This document shows positions 34,381-42,275 of a DNA stretch of 64,000 bases, piece after piece. Position 1 is the first letter of the stretch. Each line of letters opens with the position of its first letter. The stretch is taken from positions 1 to 64,000 of the forward strand of contig NZ_AUBV01000001.1 in NCBI RefSeq assembly GCF_000429425.1, read 5' to 3'. A program made the translations under genes and the position numbers. A model generated the notes under the pieces. The model had not been told where the DNA came from, made no database searches, and saw only the letters and a program-made list of their open reading frames with translations. The stretch is from Algoriphagus mannitolivorans DSM 15301. GTDB lineage: Bacteria > Bacteroidota > Bacteroidia > Cytophagales > Cyclobacteriaceae.

Positions 34381-36585
34381 ATGAATCCAGAACTCGTTCG
34401 AAAGCAAGCCACAGTATTTTTTTCAGATATAGTCGGATACACCCGATTGATGGGAATAGATGAGGATGCTGCATTTCAGTTGATGAAGGACAACTTGGCT
34501 ACCCATCAGCGGATTTTTTCAAACTATGGTGGTCAGGTGGTCAAAGAATTGGGTGATGGTATTTTGGGGGTTTTTGATACCCCAGAAGATGCTCTAAATG
34601 CCTCTTTGGAGATACAGAAGGCCTGCATGGAATACAATAAATTCCAGTTGAGAATAGGACTTCATTGTGGAGACATCATTTTTGATCATGGGGATGTTTT
34701 CGGAGACGCAGTCAATCAGAGTTCCCGAATTCAAAGTGTTGGAGTCCCAAACAGCATCTTGGTTTCTGGTCAACTCATTCAAAAGCTTGGGAAAAACAAT
34801 AAGTTTTCCACGCTGGCGATAGGTTCTTTTGAGCTTAAAAATGTAGCTCACAAAGTTGAGCTTCATGCGCTTACCAATCCTCCTTTGACCATACCCAAAA
34901 AGGCAGAGATTCTTCAGAATATCAAGTATCAGGAGCGGAATCCATGGATCAGATGGGGAGTCGCAGGAGCCTTTTTGATCCTGATCTCGGCTTTGATCTA
35001 TTCTCTCTTTTTTCAGGGAACGAAATGGGGACAGGAAAAATCAATTGCCGTGCTTCCTTTCGAAAATTTAAGCCAGGATGCCGGTCATGAGTATTTCTCA
35101 GAAGGTCTTACCGGGGATATCATATACCAACTTTCTGAAATTGACTCCATTCGGGTAGTTCCATTTGAGCAGGTGGAGAATTTTAAAGGAACCGAGCTTT
35201 CTTTGGATTCTATTGGGAAAATATTTGATGTCACCACAGTCTTAAAAGGCAGCGTGGACTTTATTGGCTCAAAGGTTCAGGTCAATGTCCGATTGGTCGA
35301 TATCGCCAATTCGAAAAATATTTGGTCGGAAACTTATACCCGTGAAAACACCGGGATCGTCAGTATCCAAAACACCATCGCTAGGGAAATTGCAAGAGCG
35401 CTAAATGCTAACCTCAGCTCCCAGGAACTATTCCAGATCGGAAAAACTCAAACCACAAGTCCAGAGGCCTATGACCTTTACCTGAAAGCAAAAAATTATT
35501 ACTTCAAATACAACAGAGAGGCAAATCCCAAAGCGATTTCCTATTTCAAGCAGGCTATCAAAATTGATCCAAATTACGCCTTGGCGTATGCCGGCCTGGC
35601 AGATGCTTTTTCTCAAATGCCCTCTTATGGTCTGGGTATGACTTGGCTGGATTCGAGCATGGAAGCCAGTGATAAGGCATTGGCCATAGAGCCGACCTTA
35701 GCAGAAGCTTATAGCTCTAAAGGGATAAATTATTACTACCAAGGCAAGAATGAATACGCTAAAATCTCATTTGAAAAAGCCTTGGCCTACAAGCCTAATC
35801 TGAGCAGAACCACAGGGAATTTGGCAACGATTTATTTCTCACAGGGAGAGCTCGTGAAATCTCTGAAGCTTCAGGCTAAATCTGCCTCTTTAAATCCCCG
35901 TGCGTTTTTACCTTATCAAATTTCCGGATGGATATACAGGATTCTGGGAGATGCGGACAACGCGGATTATTTTCTTCGAAAAGCTATCGAAATTCAAGAA
36001 AACGCCATCAATTACGAGCAATTAGCCTATAATTTAATAAGCATTGGAAAAAAGAAAGAAGCTGCTGCCCTGATTCCTGAAATCCTGAAAGACGTGGAAG
36101 ATTCGAATACCTTGGCTGTTGCAGGCTTGGTGGCTTTCCACTTGGAGGATCTGGAATCGGCAAGAGAATACTTCGAAAAATCCATCGCAGTGACGAGTGA
36201 CTTTGAAAATGACCCTTACTATCTCGTCCCAGTCAAACTGGCCTATATTCTAAAACTAAACGGAAATACAGTATTAGCCAATCAATATCTGGATCAGGGA
36301 ATAGAGCTAAGACATGATGCTATTTTGGAGGGAGATGAAGACTTTAATCTTCCTTTAGACTTGGCAATCGCCAAAATAATCAAAGGCGAGATCAGGGAGG
36401 CAAATAAGTACCTGAATCTCGCCTTTGACAGAGGTTGGAGGGATTTATTTATTATTGATTATAATCCTGTTTTTGAGGAATATCGAAAATCACCTGAGTA
36501 TGCAAGACTCTCTTCGAAAATCAAAACAGAAATAAGCAAGCTTAATCAAACCCTCGAACCTACCTCCCTGCAAAGGGATAAGTAA
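34381..36585 (+). CDS. Class III nucleotide cyclase-TolB-like-TPR membrane protein
   Basis: The 734-residue protein joins an N-terminal class III adenylate/guanylate cyclase domain (about 8-165) to a membrane helix (189-209), a TolB/FlgO-like domain (about 217-345, KSIAVLPFENLSQDAGHEYFSEGLTGDI) and a long TPR array (about 360-715). The cyclase looks intact: metal-binding D16 and D59, base-selecting K55 (adenylate-type), D105, and N112 and R116 for the transition state. The TPR part would be on the far side of the membrane and may sense a partner. Such fusions occur in rhizobia and Bacteroidota. The last 26 bp overlap the convergent subtilase gene, with no terminator between them. Confidence 0.88.
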   Translation: MNPELVRKQATVFFSDIVGYTRLMGIDEDAAFQLMKDNLATHQRIFSNYGGQVVKELGDGILGVFDTPEDALNASLEIQKACMEYNKFQLRIGLHCGDIIFDHGDVFGDAVNQSSRIQSVGVPNSILVSGQLIQKLGKNNKFSTLAIGSFELKNVAHKVELHALTNPPLTIPKKAEILQNIKYQERNPWIRWGVAGAFLILISALIYSLFFQGTKWGQEKSIAVLPFENLSQDAGHEYFSEGLTGDIIYQLSEIDSIRVVPFEQVENFKGTELSLDSIGKIFDVTTVLKGSVDFIGSKVQVNVRLVDIANSKNIWSETYTRENTGIVSIQNTIAREIARALNANLSSQELFQIGKTQTTSPEAYDLYLKAKNYYFKYNREANPKAISYFKQAIKIDPNYALAYAGLADAFSQMPSYGLGMTWLDSSMEASDKALAIEPTLAEAYSSKGINYYYQGKNEYAKISFEKALAYKPNLSRTTGNLATIYFSQGELVKSLKLQAKSASLNPRAFLPYQISGWIYRILGDADNADYFLRKAIEIQENAINYEQLAYNLISIGKKKEAAALIPEILKDVEDSNTLAVAGLVAFHLEDLESAREYFEKSIAVTSDFENDPYYLVPVKLAYILKLNGNTVLANQYLDQGIELRHDAILEGDEDFNLPLDLAIAKIIKGEIREANKYLNLAFDRGWRDLFIIDYNPVFEEYRKSPEYARLSSKIKTEISKLNQTLEPTSLQRDK

Positions 36586-37789
36586 TTCCATTGGCTTGTG
36601 TACTTCCAATAGTTCTTGGCAAACTACCAGTAGAATGAATCAAACCTGCCACCAATGCAGCAGCCATTGAGGTTCCTGACATTACTTGGTATTGATTATT
36701 TGGGAAAGTCGAGATCATATTTGATCCCGGAGCAACAAAGTCAATGGAAGGAATTCCAGTATTAGAATATCCGGCAAGGCCTTGAAGACCATCACAGGTA
36801 AAATCCAAGGCTCCGACCGTTACAATATTTTGACCGTCAATACAACCCGGAAGATTTTGGCTAGACATCATACCATCATTACCTGCTGACATCACCACAA
36901 AGATTCTGTCATTTCCCAAGCTGGTAATCAAATCTCTTAAGACTGGGTCATTGTTACATTCATTTCCTCCTCCAAGGCTCATCAAGACCACATCTCCTTT
37001 CACTCCATATTTTGCCACATGATCCAAGGCAAGGATCAATTGAGACCAAGTGCCGATGCCATTGCTATCTAGGATTTTGACCGAAATAATCTCAGCCCCC
37101 GAAGACATTCCCGTTACCCCGGGATTGCCGGCACCTTTACCTGCAGCCAAACCCGCACAATGAGTCCCATGTCCGATTTGATCAATCAAAGGATTAAGCT
37201 CATTTTCTACGAAGGAAACAGACAATAAAGGATTGGAATTCACATTGAGGTCAACATGGGAACCGTCAACTCCAGAATCTATGATCCAAATGGATGAATT
37301 GGAACGACTGGTCTGACTTCCTCCAATCAAGGGCACAGCACAGCTTGATTTTGAATTTGGGTCGTAAAATTCAGCTTCTCGAATGGGATCACCCTGCATT
37401 CTTGGACGGGATTGCATTTGAGGTCTGGTACTTTGGATAGTAAAATCAGGAAAAACTCCAGCCACATCAGGGTCACTTTGAAGCTCGCTTACTTGAGACA
37501 TGCTAAGATTTGCCACAAAGCCCACGGTTCCATCCACAAAGGCTTTTCCTCTAGGTACTTCTATCCCCTTGTTTCGGGCAAATCCATTCACTTTGTCTAT
37601 TTTCTGGTTTCGGCGCTGTTGATTGTCTTGGGCTTTTCTTAGCCGATTTGGATTATCTTGTCCAGTCTTTTTTACAGATTGTTCGAAGCTCTCCTTCATC
37701 AAGACTACGAATCGTTGGGAATAAACTGTCTCGGTAGAAAGTAAAAAAACAGCTAGTACCGCAAATCCAATTAATTTGAGTTTTATCAT
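36560..37789 (-). CDS. Secreted subtilisin-like S8 protease
   Basis: The 409-residue protease has a signal peptide (about 1-24, ending TVYSQ), an I9-like propeptide (about 25-118) and a subtilase domain. The catalytic triad is D171 (IIDSGVD), H207 (GHGTHCAG) and S374 (MSGTSMAA), all intact. Between propeptide and catalytic domain lies a short Met/Gln/Arg/Pro linker, RPQMQSRPRMQGDP (about 122-135). The C terminus reads GITYPFAGR, matched in the neighbouring paralogue. It follows the other subtilase on the same strand after 43 bp, so the two are probably one operon with this gene second. Confidence 0.92.
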   Translation of the reverse strand: MIKLKLIGFAVLAVFLLSTETVYSQRFVVLMKESFEQSVKKTGQDNPNRLRKAQDNQQRRNQKIDKVNGFARNKGIEVPRGKAFVDGTVGFVANLSMSQVSELQSDPDVAGVFPDFTIQSTRPQMQSRPRMQGDPIREAEFYDPNSKSSCAVPLIGGSQTSRSNSSIWIIDSGVDGSHVDLNVNSNPLLSVSFVENELNPLIDQIGHGTHCAGLAAGKGAGNPGVTGMSSGAEIISVKILDSNGIGTWSQLILALDHVAKYGVKGDVVLMSLGGGNECNNDPVLRDLITSLGNDRIFVVMSAGNDGMMSSQNLPGCIDGQNIVTVGALDFTCDGLQGLAGYSNTGIPSIDFVAPGSNMISTFPNNQYQVMSGTSMAAALVAGLIHSTGSLPRTIGSTQANGITYPFAGR

Positions 37790-37803
37790 AAGAAAGGGTT
37801 TTA

Positions 37804-37823
37804 GAGAATCTCACCGGATTCTC
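37804..37823 (-). other. Hairpin between the two subtilase genes
   Basis: GAGAATC pairs with GATTCTC around a 6-nt loop in the short gap. No T-run follows on the minus strand, so it is more likely an mRNA processing or stability element than a terminator. Confidence 0.4.
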
Positions 37824-37832
37824 ACAGGTTAA

Positions 37833-39164
37833 TTATTCAATTTTGGCTACAGGATAGCTTATTCCATCCCCTCCACGAAGTATTTGTGTGGTCCCTGAAG
37901 GCTTTCCTGAAAGCTTGTACAATAAGCCAGACATAAAGGCTGCAGAATAAGATGTTCCGGACCCCATGGCATACACCCCTTTGTTGGTTGAGGTTGTTTT
38001 GAAGGTGGTGAATATCTGTTCTCCCGGAGCCAGCCAAATGGGAAGAGTTGAACTTCCTGAGGACATTTCTCCATAATTTGAAAAGCTTGAGAAAATCAAA
38101 TGATCTCCTTCACAGAACATATTCATTGATCCTACACTCAATAGGAAATTACCATCAGCAAGGCATGAGGGGAAATTGTCCGAATTCGAAGAAGTTTCAT
38201 TGCCTGCAGAAAAAACAACATAAATACCTTTTGAGGCCAAATCCCGAATTTTATCATCCAATCTACCCCAGTTACAATTATTATTGTTTTCCCGTCCCAA
38301 GCTCATATTTACAACATCTCCTGGTTGGGCATTCGCTAAAATATAATCCACCCCTTTGGATAATTTACTCATATTGGAATTCCCTTTTTCATCCAAAACT
38401 TTCACGGATACCATTCTGGCTCCGGGATAAATTCCATTAATCCCGATACTGTCTCTTTTGCCCAATGGGTTGTTTTGATTATAAGAGATAGCTCCTATGA
38501 TCCCGGCTATCATCGTCCCATGTCCATTTTCATCCTTAAATTCTGAAGTTGATTGAGCGCTATATCCCAAGTTTGTAACCACCACCCCATTGAGATCTTG
38601 ATGCTCCTTATCAATCCCGGTATCCACAATCCAAACCGTTTTGTGAGACGGAGCCTGTCCAACCATTCCTCCACCAACCCAAACCACAAAATCATTGGCA
38701 TTCCGAGCGGCGTCGTACCTCCAATCCTCCTGCATTTGTGGTTTTCTTCCCTGTGGAATGGGATTACTTTGCATCATCGGCTTTCTTCCCTGAAGATCCA
38801 GATGATCGTTGGAAACAAATTCATTCAAGAACTCCCCAGAAACTCCTCTTTCTAATTGCTTTAATTGACTTGAATTAATCTTTTCAGCAAAAAACCAGGA
38901 ATCCTTACCGAAATGGATTTCCTTCAAATCCACTTCCAAGCCCTCAAATTCTTCACTAACATGTTTTTGGACTTTCTCTTTCAGTCTGGAAATCCCATCC
39001 TCATCTAAGCTTTCTAACTCTTGGTCAAAAAACTCCACCTTAAAAAAAACTAAAACTCCATCCTCATATCCTTTTGGAACCAGACTTTGGGAATTCTCAG
39101 TTTTGCAGGAAAAAAGAACGATGGCTAGGGCAAAAACAATTCTTAAAGGCATTAAATATTTCAT
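37833..39164 (-). CDS. Subtilisin-like S8 protease lipoprotein
   Basis: The 443-residue protease carries a lipoprotein signal (lipobox VLFSC, Cys20) from ATG 39164; a TTG at 39188 would add unlike residues. The catalytic triad is D181 (IVDTGID), H215 (GHGTMIAG) and S405 (GSGTSYSAA). The N-terminal pro-region (about 21-125) is followed by a Met/Gln/Arg/Pro linker, GRKPMMQSNPIPQGRKPQMQ (126-145), like the linker in the neighbour. It ends GISYPVAKIE, again like the neighbour. It is anchored to a membrane rather than freely secreted. A TTAATTTG box lies near 39170 on the minus strand. Confidence 0.9.
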   Translation of the reverse strand: MKYLMPLRIVFALAIVLFSCKTENSQSLVPKGYEDGVLVFFKVEFFDQELESLDEDGISRLKEKVQKHVSEEFEGLEVDLKEIHFGKDSWFFAEKINSSQLKQLERGVSGEFLNEFVSNDHLDLQGRKPMMQSNPIPQGRKPQMQEDWRYDAARNANDFVVWVGGGMVGQAPSHKTVWIVDTGIDKEHQDLNGVVVTNLGYSAQSTSEFKDENGHGTMIAGIIGAISYNQNNPLGKRDSIGINGIYPGARMVSVKVLDEKGNSNMSKLSKGVDYILANAQPGDVVNMSLGRENNNNCNWGRLDDKIRDLASKGIYVVFSAGNETSSNSDNFPSCLADGNFLLSVGSMNMFCEGDHLIFSSFSNYGEMSSGSSTLPIWLAPGEQIFTTFKTTSTNKGVYAMGSGTSYSAAFMSGLLYKLSGKPSGTTQILRGGDGISYPVAKIE

Positions 39165-39386
39165 AAAAAAACAAATTAAGTGAAACAATCTATTGAAACA
39201 TTCCTATGTAAGTAATACATATTTTATTGATTATAAAACATTTCTAAGTATATATTTTGCATTTTTCTAACAATCACTCTTCTCTACCCCTCCTCAAATT
39301 CCATTATGAAAATTGAGTTTAGAATACTAGACTTAGCTTCCTAAATCAATCTTATCCTGAGACCCAAGCACCCAAAACACAACCTT

Positions 39387-40532
39387 ATGTCAATAGACCA
39401 GCAACAAAAAACCCTGAATAATCGCTATCTGGCCTTAGATGTCCTTCGGGGCATGACCATTGCCTTTATGATCATAGTGAATACACCGGGAAGTTGGAGT
39501 AATTTATATGCTCCTTTGGCCCATGCAGATTGGCACGGATTCACTCCCACCGACTTGGTCTTTCCAACCTTCCTTTTTGTGGTGGGAAATGCGATGAGCT
39601 TTGCCCTCAAAAAGCTTAAAGAAATGAATCCCAGTGACTTTTATCGAAAAGTCTTCAAACGGGCTTTTTTGATTTTCGCGATAGGATGGCTTCTGAATGC
39701 ATTCCCCTTTTTCGATTACAATGAAGCGGGGGAAATGGTCTTCATAGACCTGAGTGCCGTTCGCTTTATGGGAGTTTTGCAAAGAATTGCCCTTAGCTAT
39801 CTCCTAGCTGCACTGGTCCTTTATTGGGGTGGAGAAAAGTTGGGGTGGATTTTTAGCGGATTAGCACTCTTGGGATACTGGCTTTTGGCTTCCCTATTTG
39901 GAGAACCAGGAGACCCTTATAGCCTAGCAGGAAATGCTCAACTCAAATTGGATTTAGCCTTGATTGGAGAGAAAAGAATGTACATGGGAGAAGGAATCCC
40001 TTTTGACCCAGAAGGATTGCTTAGCACGCTCACTTCTACAGTAAATGTCATCGCAGGATATATAGTCGGAAAGCTCATCCAGAAAAAAGGAAATACGCTC
40101 GAAACGGTAAAGTTTTTATTGATTTCAGGAATAATCCTAATCGCCACCAGCTATCTCTGGGATCTTGCTTTCCCAATCAACAAAAAAATCTGGACCAGTT
40201 CCTATACCTTACTTACCATAGGCTGGGGAGTGGTTTTATTGGCTGGATTGGTCTATATGGTCGAAATTCAAAAATTAACCCGATGGACTTATTTTTTTCA
40301 GGCCTTCGGAAGAAATCCTTTAGTACTTTATGTGCTTTCCGGGGTCGTAATCTCAATTTTTTCCATGATTCCGATGGGGGAAACTACCTTCAAAGGTTGG
40401 TTGTATCAAAACTTCTTTACCTCATGGCTAGGTCCAAAAAACGCTTCCTTTTTGTTTGCCATTAGCTATATGTTATTGATTTGGATTATTGGCTTTATCA
40501 TGGATAAAAAAAAGATTTATATCAAAGTATAG
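39387..40532 (+). CDS. DUF5009/NagX-like multi-pass acyltransferase
   Basis: The 381-residue protein has about ten hydrophobic segments. Its N-terminal part, RYLALDVLRGMTIAFMIIVN (about 13-32) with HGFTPTDLVFPTFLFVVGNAMS, matches DUF5009 and the heparan-alpha-glucosaminide N-acetyltransferase/NagX family, which acts on amino sugars at the inner membrane. The exact substrate is unknown; cell-wall amino-sugar recycling is possible, given the NamZ-type muramidase gene 14 kb away. It ends with a tandem hairpin region. Confidence 0.82.
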   Translation: MSIDQQQKTLNNRYLALDVLRGMTIAFMIIVNTPGSWSNLYAPLAHADWHGFTPTDLVFPTFLFVVGNAMSFALKKLKEMNPSDFYRKVFKRAFLIFAIGWLLNAFPFFDYNEAGEMVFIDLSAVRFMGVLQRIALSYLLAALVLYWGGEKLGWIFSGLALLGYWLLASLFGEPGDPYSLAGNAQLKLDLALIGEKRMYMGEGIPFDPEGLLSTLTSTVNVIAGYIVGKLIQKKGNTLETVKFLLISGIILIATSYLWDLAFPINKKIWTSSYTLLTIGWGVVLLAGLVYMVEIQKLTRWTYFFQAFGRNPLVLYVLSGVVISIFSMIPMGETTFKGWLYQNFFTSWLGPKNASFLFAISYMLLIWIIGFIMDKKKIYIKV

Positions 40533-40554
40533 GGATTTTATCCCTCAAAAAATC

Positions 40555-40611
40555 AGGCTTTTGCGGTAAAATAGTAACTTATAGGACTGTTTTATCTCAA
40601 AAGCCTTTTTT
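40555..40611 (+). terminator. Terminator-like hairpin abutting the next ATG
   Basis: An outer stem AGGCTTTT (40555-40562) with AAAAGCCT (40599-40606) and an inner 10-bp stem (40565-40574 with 40587-40596, two wobbles) are followed by six T that end at the ATG at 40612. A second small hairpin (40531-40545) overlaps the stop codon of the upstream gene. Confidence 0.65.
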
Positions 40612-41604
40612 ATGAAACTCAAAATTGCAGTATATAATGTAGAATGGATGCGGGAGCTTTTTGAATCCGATGGAAGTCCCAAAACCACCGGAAAACCAGC
40701 TGCCAGAAGCCGACAATTGGCCAGAGTTATCCAAGCTATGGACCCAGATTTCCTCGGGATTGTAGAAGGTCCAGACACCTTGGTGAGTGGAATCAAAACT
40801 ACCTCCGGACAATTGAATCTCTGGGTCAACGAGTTCCTGCCGGGAAGCAACTATTCCGCAATTCATGGGTTTCCCTCAGCCGGTCAACAAGAGCTCGGAG
40901 CTTTGTATAAAACCAACAAACTCAAGGTTCTTTTCACTCCCGAGGTCAAAGAAGGAGAGCGATTTGATCAGCCATTTTTAAGAGACACTACCAACCGAAT
41001 GATCAAGGAGCAATACCAGCATTATCGCCCTCCTCTGGAACTTAGCCTTCTTGCCCTAGATGACCGATTGCTGAGCAGAGTCATCATCGCCCATACTAAA
41101 TCCAAAGGGATATTTGACAAAGTGGACTATGCGAGATTTGAGCAGATTTCCCAAAGAGATCGCTTGAGGCTGTTTGGAGAATGCATGCACATTCGGGATC
41201 GTTGCGATCAATATCTTTCCAAAGGCCAGAATGTCATGGTCATGGGTGATATCAATGATGGCTTTGAATTGGATTTTTATGAAAACAGATTCTCCAAAAG
41301 TGCTGTAGAAATCATTCTCGGGGACCTCTGGAAACCCGAATGGATTCTCAAGTCTGTATTGCCGCGTCCCAAGTTAAATGCCAACGGATGGACTCCCTAC
41401 TCCGGAAGATTTAGAGACAGGATCACCGGAGATCAATTCAATGTGCTCATTGATCATATCTTGGTCAGCCAAGGCATGAAAATCCTAAGAGGCCAGGTCT
41501 GGAATCCTTTTTTGGAAAAAGCCAACCCTGTCATTCAGGGAATCAAAGACGATTTGATTCAAGCCTCCGACCATTATCCAATCTTTTGTGAAGTAGAATT
41601 TTAA
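40612..41604 (+). CDS. Endonuclease/exonuclease/phosphatase-fold protein
   Basis: The 330-residue protein has the EEP fold. Active-site motifs are LKIAVYNVEW at the start, the Glu of GIVEGPD, MVMGDINDGFE and SDHYPIFCEVEF at the end, typical for a metal-dependent phosphoesterase or nuclease. There is no signal peptide, so the enzyme is cytoplasmic. The substrate (DNA, sphingolipid-like or nucleotide) cannot be decided. Its ATG follows directly after a T-run of a terminator-like hairpin. A DUF4287 gene follows 17 bp later. Confidence 0.82.
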   Translation: MKLKIAVYNVEWMRELFESDGSPKTTGKPAARSRQLARVIQAMDPDFLGIVEGPDTLVSGIKTTSGQLNLWVNEFLPGSNYSAIHGFPSAGQQELGALYKTNKLKVLFTPEVKEGERFDQPFLRDTTNRMIKEQYQHYRPPLELSLLALDDRLLSRVIIAHTKSKGIFDKVDYARFEQISQRDRLRLFGECMHIRDRCDQYLSKGQNVMVMGDINDGFELDFYENRFSKSAVEIILGDLWKPEWILKSVLPRPKLNANGWTPYSGRFRDRITGDQFNVLIDHILVSQGMKILRGQVWNPFLEKANPVIQGIKDDLIQASDHYPIFCEVEF

Positions 41605-41621
41605 CATTAAATAAAAAGCCC

Positions 41622-42176
41622 ATGGATCCCGCTGCCCAAACTATGATTGACAATCTCCAAAAAAACACCGGAAAATCCCTTGAAGATTGGATTCAGATTG
41701 TTCAGCAACAAAAGCTTCAAAAACACGGGGAAATCCTGAAATTTCTCAAAGGAGATCATGGTTTTACCCACGGGTTTGCCAATCTAGTAGCACACAAAGC
41801 TCTAAAGTCCGATGCAGGTTCCACTGAAAACACCGATGACTTGGTCAAAAATCAATACAAAGGAAAAGAGCATTTTTGGCCGATCTATGAAAAACTTAAG
41901 AAAGGCATCGAGTCCTTAGGTCCAGACATCGAGTTTGCACCCAAAAATGCCTATGTGAGCATCAAGCGCAAAAAACAATTTGCCATGCTGGTTCCTGCCA
42001 CCAAAACCCGGTTTGAAATCGGAGTCAATTTGAAAGGGCAGGCACCTGAAGGGATTTTGGAAGCAGAGTCCAAAGCCAACGCCATGTGCAGTCACAAAAT
42101 CGTGATCAATCACGAAGAACAACTTTCGCCGGAAGTATTGGACTGGCTAAAAAAAGCCTACCATGCCGCCGGCTAG
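41622..42176 (+). CDS. DUF4287/DUF5655 protein
   Basis: The 184-residue protein has an N-terminal DUF4287 part (MIDNLQKNTGKSLEDWIQIV and GFTHGFANLVAHKAL) and a C-terminal DUF5655-like part (KKGIESLGPDIEFAPKNAYVSIKRKKQFAMLVP). It is soluble and of unknown function. DUF5655 is related to a transport or nucleotide-binding helical fold in some annotations, but that is uncertain. It is probably cotranscribed with the EEP gene. Confidence 0.85.
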   Translation: MDPAAQTMIDNLQKNTGKSLEDWIQIVQQQKLQKHGEILKFLKGDHGFTHGFANLVAHKALKSDAGSTENTDDLVKNQYKGKEHFWPIYEKLKKGIESLGPDIEFAPKNAYVSIKRKKQFAMLVPATKTRFEIGVNLKGQAPEGILEAESKANAMCSHKIVINHEEQLSPEVLDWLKKAYHAAG

Positions 42177-42275
42177 ATAATATCACCTTCATTAACTCTA
42201 AGGATCAGCCTGTCCAAAAAACAGTTTGATCCTTTTTTCTTTTGGGTAACTTCCCATTCTCCTATCTGCCTAATT

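Noticed and set aside
37859..38074. Alternative minus-strand frames inside the subtilase genes
   Set aside because: They lie wholly within clear protease coding sequence and show no independent features.
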